Made by a program: the position numbers and the translations under genes
Shown: one piece after another, positions 55,499 through 64,000 of the stretch
Numbering within the stretch: the first letter of the stretch is position 1
Layout: each line of letters opens with the position of its first letter
Notes under the pieces: generated by a model
Databases searched by the model: none
The model's input: the letters and a program-made list of their open reading frames with translations, nothing else
Told to the model about the DNA's origin: nothing
NCBI RefSeq assembly: GCF_015637705.1
Contig: NZ_JADOBE010000003.1
Coordinates: 124,001-188,000, forward strand
From: Pseudomonas sp. N040
Lineage (GTDB): Bacteria > Pseudomonadota > Gammaproteobacteria > Pseudomonadales > Pseudomonadaceae
DNA length: 64,000 nucleotides
Reading direction: 5' to 3'

Positions 55499-58207
55499 AT
55501 GAAGGATTGCGCAAATCATGTTTGGCATGCGTTGCCGGGCGAGCAGTGTCTGCACTTGCTGGAAGTGCAAAGCACTGGCCTGAGCGACGCGCAAGCGCGG
55601 CTGCGCCTGCAGCAATACGGCGCCAATAGCCTGCCGCCGCGGCAGGGCGCAGGTCCGCTGAAGCGCTTTCTGCTGCAGTTTCACAATCTGTTGATCTATG
55701 TGTTGCTGGCGGCTTGCCTGGTCATGCTGCTGCTGGAGGGGTGGCTGGACAGCGCGGTGATTTTTGGCGTGGTGCTGATCAACGCGATTGTCGGTTTCAT
55801 CCAGGAAGGCAACGCCGAGCAAGCCATGCGCGCGATCCAGCAGATGCTCACCGTGGAGTGCCGGGTCCGGCGTGCCGGTGCCGTGCACAGTCTGCCGGCT
55901 GAACAGCTGGTGCCCGGCGACATTGTGCTGCTGGAGGCTGGCGAACGGGTCTCCGCCGACCTGCGCCTGCTGGAAGTGCATGACCTGAGCATCGAGGAGG
56001 CGGCCCTCACCGGCGAGTCGCTGGCGGTCGGCAAGCAGTCGGCGCCGGTACCCGACGAAGCCAGTCTGGGCGATCGGCTGAGCATGGCCTATTCCGGCAC
56101 GCTGGTGACAGCAGGCAGTGGCTGCGGGCTGGTGGTGGCCACGGCCGACGCTACCGAGCTGGGGCGCATCAGTCAGATGCTGGGCAGCGTCAGCAGCCTG
56201 CAAACGCCGCTGCTGAACGATATGGCGCGCTTTGCCCGGCAACTGACGCTGATCATCGTGGCGCTGGCGCTGCTGACGTTCAGCTTCGGGGTGTGGTTGC
56301 GCGGCTACAGTGCGGTCGAGATGCTGATGGCTGCCGTCGGTCTGGCGGTGGCGGCAATCCCGGAAGGTCTGCCCGCGGTGCTGACGATCATTCTGGCGCT
56401 GGGCGTGCAGCGCATGTCGCGGCGCAAGGCGATCATCCGGCGCTTGCCGGCGGTGGAAAGCCTTGGCGCGGTGACGGTGATCTGCTCGGACAAGACCGGC
56501 ACCCTGACGCGCAACGAGATGACCGTGCAGCAGGTATTCACGGCGGCCCATCTTTACCGGGTCGACGGGGTGGGCTATGCCCCGCGGGGCAGTGTCCAGT
56601 GTGATGATGGCCAGCTGTGCGCGCTGGACAGCGCCGATGACCTGCGCGAACTGGCGCGCGCCGGCCTGCTGGCCAATGGCGCCAGTCTGCATTGCAGCGA
56701 GCAGCTATGGAGTATCACCGGCGATCCGACCGAGGCGGCGTTGCTGACCCTGGCCGGCAAGCTCGGCATGCAGCAGGCACATGAGGTTGAGCGTTTGCCG
56801 CGGCTGGACAGCATCCCGTTCAGCGCCGAGCAACGCTGCAGCGCCACCCTGCACCACGATCACTCCGGGCATGGGCTGATTTACCTGCTCGGCGCACCCG
56901 AGCGGCTGCTGGAACTGTGCAACCGGCAGTGGCGCGACGGTCGCGATGAACCGCTCGATCTGCGCCACTGGCATGCCGCGCTGGAGCAGGGCGCCAGCCA
57001 GGGCTTGCGCATGATCGGCCTGGCCTTGCGCAGCCTGGCGCAGCCGCAACACGAATTGAACTATGCCGATCTGGAGGGTGGCTTTGTCCTGCTCGGCCTG
57101 GTGGGGATGCTCGATCCGCCGCGCGAGGAGGCAATCCGGGCGATTGCCGAATGCCATGTGGCCGGGATCAGCGTGAAGATGATCACCGGCGACCACGCCG
57201 CCACTGCCGCCTGCATTGCCGGGCGCCTGGGGCTCGGCGGCGCTGCGCCGCTCACCGGCGTTGAGCTGGATCGGCTTGACGATGCCGCGCTGGATGCGCG
57301 GCTGGCCGATACCCATGTGTTTGCCAGGACCAGCCCGGCGCACAAGTTGCGTCTGGTCGAGCGCCTGCAGGCGGCAGGGCAGCGGGTGGCGATGACCGGT
57401 GACGGGGTCAACGATGCGCCGGCCCTGAAACGTGCGGACATTGGTATTGCCATGGGTATCAAGGGCACCGAGGTGGCCAAGGAGGCGGCGCAGATGGTGC
57501 TGGCCGACGACAACTTCGCCACCATCGTGCATGCGGTGGAGGAGGGGCGCACGGTCTATGCCAATCTGCAGAAGTCGATCCTGTTCATCCTGCCGACCAA
57601 TGGCGGACAGGCGTTCGCCCTGCTGGCGGCGATTGCCCTGGGTCTGACGCTGCCGATCACACCGCTGCAGATTCTCTGGATCAACATGATCTCTGCCGTG
57701 ACCCTGGCGCTGGCGCTGGCCTTTGAGCCGGGCGAGGACGGCCAGATGCGCCGACCACCACGCGATACACGGCAGCCACTGTTGAGTCCGGCCCTGTTGT
57801 GGCGGGTTGCGCTGATCTCGCTGCTGATGGCCGGGCTGTGCCTGGGTCTGTTCGATTACAGCCAGACACTGGGCTGGTCGGTAGAGGCCAGCCGCACCCT
57901 GGCGGTGAATGCGATGGTGGCCTGCGAGATGGGCTATCTGTTCAGTTGCCGCAGCCTGGAGGGCTGGGCCAGCTTCAGCTGGCGCGACAATCCGATGGTC
58001 TGGTACATGGTCCTGCTGCTGGCGGGGTTGCAGATGCTCTTCAGTCACTGGAGTGGCTTGCAGCGGCTTTTCGCAACTGCGGATCTGCCCGCCATGGCCT
58101 GGGGCGGCTGTCTGCTGATTGCGGGGGTGGTGTGTGCCCTGGTTGAACTGGAGAAGTGGCTGCTGCGCCAGCTGGCAGCTTTGCGGTTGCGTGAAGCCGG
58201 CAGGTAG
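55499..58207 (+). CDS. P-type cation-transporting ATPase (P2 / Ca-ATPase-like)
   Basis: The 902-residue membrane pump has the N-terminal cation-ATPase domain, a TGES actuator motif (AALTGES), the phosphorylation site D331 in [13 protein letters not shown], the hinge [21 protein letters not shown] and about ten membrane segments. The TM4 motif [12 protein letters not shown] is that of P2A/P2B-type Ca or Na/K-like pumps, so Ca or Mg/Mn is the likely ion. ATG 55499 follows GGGGGAGGAAG; 36 upstream codons are unlikely to be used. Confidence 0.92.
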   Translation: MKDCANHVWHALPGEQCLHLLEVQSTGLSDAQARLRLQQYGANSLPPRQGAGPLKRFLLQFHNLLIYVLLAACLVMLLLEGWLDSAVIFGVVLINAIVGFIQEGNAEQAMRAIQQMLTVECRVRRAGAVHSLPAEQLVPGDIVLLEAGERVSADLRLLEVHDLSIEEAALTGESLAVGKQSAPVPDEASLGDRLSMAYSGTLVTAGSGCGLVVATADATELGRISQMLGSVSSLQTPLLNDMARFARQLTLIIVALALLTFSFGVWLRGYSAVEMLMAAVGLAVAAIPEGLPAVLTIILALGVQRMSRRKAIIRRLPAVESLGAVTVICSDKTGTLTRNEMTVQQVFTAAHLYRVDGVGYAPRGSVQCDDGQLCALDSADDLRELARAGLLANGASLHCSEQLWSITGDPTEAALLTLAGKLGMQQAHEVERLPRLDSIPFSAEQRCSATLHHDHSGHGLIYLLGAPERLLELCNRQWRDGRDEPLDLRHWHAALEQGASQGLRMIGLALRSLAQPQHELNYADLEGGFVLLGLVGMLDPPREEAIRAIAECHVAGISVKMITGDHAATAACIAGRLGLGGAAPLTGVELDRLDDAALDARLADTHVFARTSPAHKLRLVERLQAAGQRVAMTGDGVNDAPALKRADIGIAMGIKGTEVAKEAAQMVLADDNFATIVHAVEEGRTVYANLQKSILFILPTNGGQAFALLAAIALGLTLPITPLQILWINMISAVTLALALAFEPGEDGQMRRPPRDTRQPLLSPALLWRVALISLLMAGLCLGLFDYSQTLGWSVEASRTLAVNAMVACEMGYLFSCRSLEGWASFSWRDNPMVWYMVLLLAGLQMLFSHWSGLQRLFATADLPAMAWGGCLLIAGVVCALVELEKWLLRQLAALRLREAGR

Positions 58208-58527
58208 GGGCGCGCCCGGTTCCGCCGGGTTCATTGGCGCTGCCAGCCTGCCTGTCAGGCCCGGCAGCGGACTGGCGAGGGTTGCTCAGTCCGTGCCCGG
58301 CGTGACCGTCCGGTCATGCTCCCGGACCGGCCTGACCACCAATCAGAAGCCTGCTTTTGCGAGCGGACGGCAGCCTTCGGCTGTGGCACACTCTGCCCTT
58401 TGTTACAAACTGTGTTGGGGGTATTGCCCCCGGCCTGTAACCCTTGTTCTGTGCTCCAGGCCCCGTTGGCCGGGGCTTTGCGCTCAACTGGCCGCCGCGG
58501 GCGACCACAACAAGAAGAGGAAAGATC
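58208..58527 (+). other. 320-bp intergenic region before the FabH-like gene
   Basis: It contains an odd palindrome TTTGTTACAAA (58400-58410 area), a TGTAACCC motif that could be an ECF -35 element near 58436, and a short G/C stem GCCCCG/CGGGGC plus TTT (58460-58479) inside the leader. No gene is supported. Confidence 0.5.
58460..58479 (+). terminator. Short G/C hairpin with TTT in the FabH-like gene leader
   Basis: GCCCCG-TTGGC-CGGGGC followed by TTT. It could be a weak terminator of the ATPase gene or an attenuator; the T-run is short. Confidence 0.4.
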
Positions 58528-59649
58528 GTGCATAAAGTCGTGATCAGCGGCACCGGCCTGTATACCCCGGCCCAAAGCATCTCCAACGAAGAGCTGGTGG
58601 AATCCTTCAACGCCTATGTGCAGCAGTTCAATGCCGACAATGCCGGCGCTATCGAGCGCGGCGAGATCGAGGCGCTGGGCGAGTCCAGCGTGGGTTTCAT
58701 CGAGAAGGCCTCGGGTATCAAATCGCGCTTCGTAATGAACAAGGACGGCATCCTCGACCCCAAGCGCATGGTGCCGCGGATTCCCGAGCGCTCCAACGAA
58801 GAGTTGAGCGTGTTGGCTGAAATGGCTGTCGCTGCCGCACGTGATGCGATGAAACAGGCGGGAAAAACGGCTGCCGATATTGATGGGGTGATTTGCGCCT
58901 GTTCCAACATGCAGCGCGCCTACCCGGCCATGGCCGTGGAAATTCAGACCGCTCTGGGCATCCAGGGCTGGGGCTATGACATGAACGTGGCCTGCTCGTC
59001 GGCTACCTTCGGTCTGCAGGCGGCCAACAGCGCGGTACAGACCGGCCAGGCGCGCTGCCTGCTGATGGTCAGCCCGGAAATCTGCACCGGCCACCTGAAC
59101 TTCCGCGATCGCGACAGCCACTTCATCTTCGGCGATGCGGCCACCGCCGTGATCGTCGAGCGTGCCGACCAGGCGACCTCCGACTGCCAGTGGGACATCG
59201 TGGGCACTAAGCTGGTAACCCAGTTCTCCAACAACATTCGCAACAATTTCGGCTTCCTCAATCGTTGTGCCGAGGAAGGCATCGGCGCCTCGGACAAGCT
59301 GTTCATTCAGGAAGGCCGCAAGGTGTTCCGCGAGGTCTGCCCGATGGTGGCGGAACTGATTGCCAAGCATCTGGAAGAAAATGCACTGAACGTCAGCGAC
59401 GTCAAACGCTTCTGGCTGCATCAGGCCAACCTCAATATGAACCTGCTGATCACCCGCAAGCTGCTCGGTCGCGATGCCGAGCCGGGTGAGGCGCCCGTCG
59501 TGCTCGATACCTATGCCAATACCAGCTCGGCAGGCTCGGTGATTGCTTTCCACAAGCATTCGGCAGACTTGCCCAGCGGCGCACTGGGCGTGCTCAGCTC
59601 GTTCGGTGCCGGCTACTCCATCGGTAGCGTGATTCTGCGCAAGCACTGA
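58528..59649 (+). CDS. Beta-ketoacyl synthase III-like enzyme (FabH-type)
   Basis: The 373-residue thiolase-fold enzyme has the KAS III triad: C156 in NVACSSATFG, H298 in WLHQAN and N331 in ANTSSAGSV. It is longer than housekeeping FabH (~320). It resembles the Pseudomonas FabH-like enzyme PA3286, reported to condense medium-chain acyl-CoA from beta-oxidation with malonyl-ACP. The start is GTG at 58528 with AAGAGGAAA upstream. Its stop overlaps the ECF sigma start (TGATG), so the two are translationally coupled. Confidence 0.9.
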   Translation: MHKVVISGTGLYTPAQSISNEELVESFNAYVQQFNADNAGAIERGEIEALGESSVGFIEKASGIKSRFVMNKDGILDPKRMVPRIPERSNEELSVLAEMAVAAARDAMKQAGKTAADIDGVICACSNMQRAYPAMAVEIQTALGIQGWGYDMNVACSSATFGLQAANSAVQTGQARCLLMVSPEICTGHLNFRDRDSHFIFGDAATAVIVERADQATSDCQWDIVGTKLVTQFSNNIRNNFGFLNRCAEEGIGASDKLFIQEGRKVFREVCPMVAELIAKHLEENALNVSDVKRFWLHQANLNMNLLITRKLLGRDAEPGEAPVVLDTYANTSSAGSVIAFHKHSADLPSGALGVLSSFGAGYSIGSVILRKH

Positions 59650-60260
59650 TGCACTACCCCGCCGATGCCGCCCTGCTGGCCCGTTTGCGGGCCGGAGAGC
59701 AGCAGGCCTACCGCGAGCTGGTCAGCACCTACCAGGGCGCCATGCGTGCGGTGGCGATTGCGATTGCCGGCAGCCGCTTTGCCGACGAGGTGGTGCAGGA
59801 TGCCTGGCTGGCCGTGGTGCGCAATCTGGCGGGTTTCGAGCAGCGTTCCAGCCTGAAGACCTGGCTGCTGACCATCACTGCCAATACGGCCAAGAGTCGG
59901 CTCAAGAGCAGCCGGCGCGAGATCCTGCTGGATGATTTGCCGGCGCCGCACGGCACCATCGGGGCAGAACGCTTTGCCGCCGATGGCCACTGGCTGACCC
60001 CGCCGGCGGCCTGGCACGAGGACTCCCCGGAAGCGCTGCTTGCCGAAGAACAGCTGCGCGAATGCCTGGAGCACACGCTGGGCAGTCTTTCCGAGTTGCA
60101 GTCCAGTGTGCTGTTGCTGCGCGAACGACAGGGGCTGGAGCTGGAGGAAATCTGTAATTTACTGGATGTTTCGCTCTCTAATGTCCGTGTGCTGCTGCAC
60201 CGTGCAAGGCTCAAGGTATTCGCCACCCTTGAGCATTATGAGGAGACGGGTCAATGCTGA
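59649..60260 (+). CDS. ECF-family RNA polymerase sigma factor
   Basis: The 203-residue protein has sigma region 2 (YRELVSTYQGAMRAVAIAIA to DEVVQDAWLAVVRNL) and region 4 (LGSLSELQSSVLLLRERQGL, LDVSLSNVRVLLHRARLKV). It starts within the stop of the FabH-like gene and overlaps the anti-sigma gene. The bufferin-type operon immediately downstream is its most likely target. Confidence 0.93.
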   Translation: MHYPADAALLARLRAGEQQAYRELVSTYQGAMRAVAIAIAGSRFADEVVQDAWLAVVRNLAGFEQRSSLKTWLLTITANTAKSRLKSSRREILLDDLPAPHGTIGAERFAADGHWLTPPAAWHEDSPEALLAEEQLRECLEHTLGSLSELQSSVLLLRERQGLELEEICNLLDVSLSNVRVLLHRARLKVFATLEHYEETGQC

Positions 60261-60511
60261 CGTGCAAACAGCTGGTGTCACACTCCAGTGATTATCTGGA
60301 TGCGCAGCTGCCGTTGCGCGGGCGCCTCGCAGTACGCCTGCATCTGGCCATGTGTGTGCATTGCCGGCGCTTCATCCGGCAGATGAAACTCAGCCAGGCG
60401 GTCATCCGGCGGCTACCGGATGCTGCCATCCCCGAGCTTGATGCGCTGGTAGAGAAGCTGGCTCAGGCGCAAGATCTGTCGCACCTGGCGAGTCCAGCCA
60501 AACCGGACTGA
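60254..60511 (+). CDS. Putative zinc-finger anti-sigma factor
   Basis: The 85-residue protein begins MLTCKQL and contains HLAMCVHCRR, the H-x3-C-x2-C pattern of zinc-binding anti-sigma domains. No membrane segment is present, so it is a soluble anti-sigma, possibly sensing metal or thiol stress directly. It overlaps the sigma gene by 7 bp. Confidence 0.87.
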   Translation: MLTCKQLVSHSSDYLDAQLPLRGRLAVRLHLAMCVHCRRFIRQMKLSQAVIRRLPDAAIPELDALVEKLAQAQDLSHLASPAKPD

Positions 60512-60528
60512 ACGATTTCATACCCGTC

Positions 60529-60558
60529 TGTAACAAATCCCCGCCGTTGATCTCTACT
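60529..60558 (+). promoter_or_regulatory. Candidate ECF-sigma promoter of the buf operon
   Basis: TGTAAC (60529-60534), 16 bp spacer, then TCTCTACT. The GTAAC-type -35 is typical of ECF sigma factors. It lies 70 bp before the precursor gene. Confidence 0.5.
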
Positions 60559-60627
60559 GTGTGCCAGGCAGCTTTCTTCTGTCTGTTGCAAGCAAATCGC
60601 ATTCGACCAATCTGAAGGAATTGAACC

Positions 60628-60924
60628 ATGACTAAAAGCATCAATACCGCTGCGCTGGCGCTCGCTCTGGGCGCTGCCCTGAGTGTTTCCATGGCCCCGC
60701 TGACTGCCCAGGCGGCGGACATGGACAAGTGCTTCGGTGTCGCGCTCAAGGGCAAGAATGACTGTGCCGCCGGTGCCGGAACTTCGTGCGCAGGCACCTC
60801 GAAGACCGACTATCAGGGCAGCGCCTGGTCGCTGGTGCCCCAAGGCACCTGTGAGAAGACCCCGTCGCCGACCTCGCCAACCGGTTTCGGCCAGCTGCAG
60901 GCGTTCAAGGAAAAGAGCGCCTGA
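60628..60924 (+). CDS. bufA: Bufferin-type metallophore precursor (DUF2282, BufA1-like)
   Basis: The 98-residue product has a long signal peptide ending AQAAD near residue 30 and four cysteines (C35, C46, C54, C75) in the mature part, as in the BufA1/DUF2282 family. In characterised systems the Cys are converted by a DUF692 (MNIO) enzyme into thiooxazole-type groups that bind copper. The maturation genes follow directly. AAGGAAT precedes the ATG. Confidence 0.88.
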   Translation: MTKSINTAALALALGAALSVSMAPLTAQAADMDKCFGVALKGKNDCAAGAGTSCAGTSKTDYQGSAWSLVPQGTCEKTPSPTSPTGFGQLQAFKEKSA

Positions 60925-60945
60925 GGCGCTTGCGCGGAGTTTGCC

Positions 60946-61863
60946 ATGCTGCAGTCAGGTGAACTTGAGCGGGGTCGGGCAGGTGCTGTTGCAGCGCCTG
61001 CCCGGCTGCCCCGCGCTGCGGGCATCGGCCTGAAGCCACAACACTTCCGGCAGATCCTCGCGGAAACGCCGGCGCTGGGTTTCTTCGAGGTGCATGCCGA
61101 GAATTACATGGTGGCTGGCGGGCCTTACCACCACTATCTTGAACGCATCCGCGAGCGCTACGCGCTGTCGCTGCATGGCGTCGGGCTGTCCATCGGCGGC
61201 CAGGAGCCGCTGGATGAAGCGCATCTGACACGGCTTGCCGAGTTGCTGGCGCGCTATCAGCCGGAGTCGTTTTCCGAGCACCTGGCCTGGTCCAGTCATG
61301 GCGGCCGGTTCCTCAACGACCTGCTGCCGCTGCCCTATACCAAGGCCACCCTGGAGCATGTCTGTGCGCAGATCGACCATGTGCAGGAACGGCTGGGGCG
61401 GCGCCTGCTGCTGGAAAATCCGGCCACCTATGTGCAGTTCGCCGCCTCGACCATGGCCGAGAACCAGTTCATCAGCGAAGTGGTGCGGCGCACCGGCTGC
61501 GGGCTGCTGCTGGATGTGAACAACGTGTATGTCAGCTGCGTCAACCACGGCGCCGATGCCCAGGACTACATCCGCGGCCTGCCGCTGGCGGCGGTCGGTG
61601 AAATCCACCTGGCCGGATTTGCCGAGGCGGTCGATTCGCTCGGCGCGGCGCTGCTGATCGACAGCCACGGCGCGCCGGTGGCGCAGGCTGTGTGGCAGCT
61701 GTATGAATTTACCCTGGCCCTCACCGGGCCACAGCCGACTTTGATCGAGCGGGACAACGACATTCCCGAACTGGCGGTACTGCTGGCCGAGGCTCGGCAC
61801 GCAGAAGCACTCATGGCGCGTGGTTCGCCAGCGTTTGCTGACCCTCAAGGGGCATGCGCATGA
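60946..61863 (+). CDS. bufB: DUF692/MNIO-family maturase (BufB-like)
   Basis: The 305-residue TIM-barrel enzyme has the multinuclear iron ligand motifs [64 protein letters not shown]. It modifies cysteine residues of the precursor before export. It lies 21 bp after the precursor gene and overlaps bufC by 4 bp. Confidence 0.92.
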   Translation: MLQSGELERGRAGAVAAPARLPRAAGIGLKPQHFRQILAETPALGFFEVHAENYMVAGGPYHHYLERIRERYALSLHGVGLSIGGQEPLDEAHLTRLAELLARYQPESFSEHLAWSSHGGRFLNDLLPLPYTKATLEHVCAQIDHVQERLGRRLLLENPATYVQFAASTMAENQFISEVVRRTGCGLLLDVNNVYVSCVNHGADAQDYIRGLPLAAVGEIHLAGFAEAVDSLGAALLIDSHGAPVAQAVWQLYEFTLALTGPQPTLIERDNDIPELAVLLAEARHAEALMARGSPAFADPQGACA

Positions 61864-62621
61864 GCGAGCATGCCGAATTTTCCGCGGCACTGATCAATCC
61901 GGCTGCCAACTGCCCGCCAGGGCTGGTCAGCTGGAATGGTTCCGATCCGGCCCAGCGCTTTGCCGTTTACCGCAACAATGTGCTGGCGTCACTGCTTGGC
62001 GCGCTGGCCGATACCTATCCGGTGTGCCAGGCCATGGTCGGCGCAGCGTTCTTCAACGCCATGGCCAGCCAGTATGTGCGCGCCGTACCACCGGTATCGC
62101 CCGTGCTGGTCAACTACGGCGAGAGCTTCGCGGACTTTGTCGAGAATTTTGCGCCCGCAGCCAGCGTGCCTTATCTGGCGGATCTGGCCCGGCTGGAGTG
62201 GTGTTACGTGCAGGCCTTTCATGCGGCCGATGCAGCAGCCGTGCCGCTGACCGAACTGGCCGGTTTGCTGGGTGATGAGCGCCGGCTGGCGCAGCTCTGT
62301 TTCACCCTGCAGCCGAGCCTGAGCGTGTTGCGCTCGTCTTTTGCGGTGGCTTCGCTGTGGGCCGCGCATCAAACCGCTGAGCCGGCAGCGGTCCTGCACT
62401 CAATCAATCCGCAGCAGCCGGAATCCGCTGTGTTGCTGCGCCAGGATCTTGCGGTGCACGTCGTGCGGCTTGAGGAGGGCGCTGCGCATTTCATCGAGAA
62501 TCTGGCGCAGGGCAGGTCATTCGCCGAGGCGGTCAGCAACGCCACCCCCTTCAATCTGGCTGCCGCGCTGGAAGTGCTGCTGCGCGCGGCGGCCATTACA
62601 GACTACCGCGTGCAGGAGTAA
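61860..62621 (+). CDS. bufC: DUF2063-family partner protein (BufC/HvfC-like)
   Basis: The 253-residue protein has the DUF2063 N-terminal helix region ([37 protein letters not shown]). Such proteins bind the precursor leader and present it to the MNIO enzyme. ATG 61860 lies in the bufB stop. An ATG at 61854 in the same frame is an alternative start. Confidence 0.9.
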   Translation: MSEHAEFSAALINPAANCPPGLVSWNGSDPAQRFAVYRNNVLASLLGALADTYPVCQAMVGAAFFNAMASQYVRAVPPVSPVLVNYGESFADFVENFAPAASVPYLADLARLEWCYVQAFHAADAAAVPLTELAGLLGDERRLAQLCFTLQPSLSVLRSSFAVASLWAAHQTAEPAAVLHSINPQQPESAVLLRQDLAVHVVRLEEGAAHFIENLAQGRSFAEAVSNATPFNLAAALEVLLRAAAITDYRVQE

Positions 62622-62626
62622 CCCGC

Positions 62627-63100
62627 ATGGTACAGCTGGGCAAATGGTGCATTAGCCAGTTCGAGCGCATTCCCTACGGCTTGATTGCTCTGCTCGGGCG
62701 TTTTTCCATTGCGGCGATTTTCTGGAAGTCCGGGCAAACCAAGATTGAGGGTTTTGCCGTGGACGTGGTCGCCGGCAGCTATCAGTTCGGCTGGCCACGG
62801 CTGGCCGACTCGGCGCTTTACCTGTTCCGCGAGGAGTATCGGCTGCCCTGGCTGGCGCCGGAACTGGCGGCGCTGCTGGCCGCTGTTGCCGAGCATGTCT
62901 TCCCCGTGCTGTTGCTGCTCGGCCTGGCCACGCGCTTTTCCGCGCTGGCCTTGCTGCTGATGACGGCGACCATCCAGCTACTGGTCTACCCAGATGCCTA
63001 CCCGACCCATGGTGTCTGGGCTGCGGTGCTGCTGCTGTTGGTGGCGCAAGGCCCCGGCGCGGTATCCCTGGACTGGCTGGTGGCGCGGAAATTCAGCTGA
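62627..63100 (+). CDS. DoxX-family membrane protein
   Basis: The 157-residue protein has four membrane segments, with IALLGRFSIAAIFWKSGQTK near the start and HVFPVLLLLGLATRFSALAL in the middle, as in the DoxX family. DoxX proteins are frequent last genes of bufferin operons. Its role is unknown; redox or membrane handling of the modified peptide is a guess. Confidence 0.9.
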   Translation: MVQLGKWCISQFERIPYGLIALLGRFSIAAIFWKSGQTKIEGFAVDVVAGSYQFGWPRLADSALYLFREEYRLPWLAPELAALLAAVAEHVFPVLLLLGLATRFSALALLLMTATIQLLVYPDAYPTHGVWAAVLLLLVAQGPGAVSLDWLVARKFS

Positions 63101-63209
63101 CGGCAACTGCTGGCCAGTGACCTGCCGGGCACAGGCAAAAATCCAACTGTTTGTGGGCCGCATCCACTGGATGCTGCCGGGCCAGCCGGCGCCCCGGCGA
63201 AAAGTTCCC

Positions 63210-63227
63210 CTGTCACCGAACTTTCAT
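63210..63227 (+). promoter_or_regulatory. Pho box upstream of the phosphate porin
   Basis: CTGTCACCGAACTTTCAT consists of two 7-base half-sites (CTGTCA and CTTTCAT) 11 bp apart, matching the PhoB box pattern CTGTCAT-N4-CTGTCAT with few mismatches. An AT-rich -10-like patch (AAATAT) follows 18 bp later. Confidence 0.75.
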
Positions 63228-63330
63228 GCAACCGCCACGGCGCTGAAATATCCCGACACCAATATTCCCCCCAACACCGATGGGCCTGATGCCCGCGTGT
63301 TTTCTGCTCAAGACCAATAGGGGAATCTCG

Positions 63331-64000
63331 ATGATCCGTAAGCACAGTTTTTGTGGCGCTGGCGCCGGTTTCACTGCCAGTGTCCTGGCCCTGGCCATTT
63401 CCGCCCAGGCATCCGCCGGTACCGTCACCACCGACGGCACCGACCTGGTCATCAAGACCAAGAGCGGCCTGGAAGTGGCTACCGTCGACAAGCAGTACAG
63501 CTTCAAGCTGGGCGGGCGCATTCAGGCCGACTTCGACCAGTTCGACGGCTTCTACACCAAGAACAACAAGTCGGCCAACGAGTCCTACTTCCGTCGCGCA
63601 ATTCTCGAGCTGGGCGGCAATTACCAGGACTGGCGCTATGTCTTCAACTATGACTTCTCCGATGGCAGCGTCCCGGCGGGTAACAAAAGCGACTGGGATG
63701 AAGCCTCGATTGCCTACACCGGCTTCGCTCCGGTGGTGATCAAGGGCGGCCGTTTCGACCCGGACTTCGGTTTGCAGCACGCCACCAGCTCCAAGTGGGT
63801 GACGGCGCTGGAGCGTTCGGCGATCTATGACCTGGCGCCCTGGGTCAACTCCAAGGAAGACGGCATGGGCGTGCAGGTCAGCGCTACCCATGGCGGCAAC
63901 CTGTACGGCTCGGCCGGTATCTTCCAGCAGGAGCCGAGCAACGAAGTCAACGAGTCCACCAGCGGCATGGACGTCAACTCGGTAGTGCTGCGTGGCGTGT
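63331..64000 (+). CDS. Phosphate-selective porin O/P family (3' end outside window)
   Basis: The protein begins with a signal peptide (ending ISAQASAG) and continues as an OprO/OprP-type beta-barrel: YSFKLGGRIQADFDQFDGF, FRRAILELGGNYQDWRYVFN, IKGGRFDPDFGLQHATSS. It imports phosphate or polyphosphate across the outer membrane under phosphate starvation. AGGGGAA precedes the ATG. The Pho box upstream supports PhoB control. The window ends inside the gene, about 223 codons in. Confidence 0.92.
   Translation, partial: MIRKHSFCGAGAGFTASVLALAISAQASAGTVTTDGTDLVIKTKSGLEVATVDKQYSFKLGGRIQADFDQFDGFYTKNNKSANESYFRRAILELGGNYQDWRYVFNYDFSDGSVPAGNKSDWDEASIAYTGFAPVVIKGGRFDPDFGLQHATSSKWVTALERSAIYDLAPWVNSKEDGMGVQVSATHGGNLYGSAGIFQQEPSNEVNESTSGMDVNSVVLRGV

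Noticed and set aside
62994..63320. 108-codon frame after doxX
   Set aside because: It overlaps the end of doxX in another frame and runs through the porin promoter; no ribosome site or family match.

Overview
The window is a stretch of GC-rich chromosome from a Pseudomonas-type gammaproteobacterium. Evidence is the nitrate-assimilation order kinase-nirB-nirD-nasA-cobA, the run panE / response regulator / yajQ / ampG, the fxsA-groES-groEL block, the run phaJ / lipase / fadD2-fadD1 / hrpA, and many Pseudomonas-style REP doublets (REPINs). I cannot name the species. Coding density is high. No rRNA, tRNA, CRISPR array, prophage, transposase or IS element was seen.

Layout. 1-8.2 kb: nitrate/nitrite assimilation (a PP2C-kinase fusion cut by the window edge, an attenuator leader of the ANTAR/NasT type, nirB, nirD, nasA, cobA), with REPINs in almost every gap. 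8.2-12.7 kb: phosphate permease pit with its DUF47 partner, a Tat-type DUF1569 protein, an SDR and an enoyl-CoA hydratase. 12.7-20.6 kb: cobalamin adenosyltransferase, panE, a REC plus degenerate-GGDEF protein facing yajQ, ampG, an alkyltransferase-like protein facing a DUF481 outer-membrane protein, an SDR facing a HugZ-like protein. 20.6-24.9 kb: fxsA, groESL and an acyl-CoA hydrolase/transferase broken by a 4-bp duplication. 24.9-30 kb: moaCDE, PIN-PhoH ATPase, yaaA, an SDR and a small membrane protein.

30-45.7 kb: a TetR-controlled efflux operon (membrane-fusion lipoprotein, ABC ATPase, ABC-2 permease), a fatty-acid block (phaJ and a lysophospholipase-like hydrolase facing fadD2-fadD1), hrpA carrying a REPIN inside its reading frame, and an acyl-CoA dehydrogenase/3-hydroxyacyl-CoA dehydrogenase pair. 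46-55.3 kb: an ATP-grasp-like protein of unknown role, a tandem universal stress protein, a Crp/Fnr regulator facing a Tat-exported sugar-dehydrogenase set (subunit 3, GMC flavoprotein with a four-Cys cluster, ThuA protein), a DUF945 protein and an RluA-type pseudouridine synthase. 55.4-64 kb: a P-type cation ATPase, a FabH-like synthase translationally coupled to an ECF sigma/anti-sigma pair, a bufferin-type RiPP metallophore operon (precursor, DUF692 maturase, partner, DoxX), and a phosphate-selective porin with a Pho box that runs off the end.

The most interesting points are the attenuator with A1/G4 hexaloops, the REPIN family whose core is flipped relative to a conserved tail, the in-frame REPIN in hrpA, the FabH-like/sigma/bufferin neighbourhood, the GMC-ThuA set, and the uncharacterised ATP-grasp protein.
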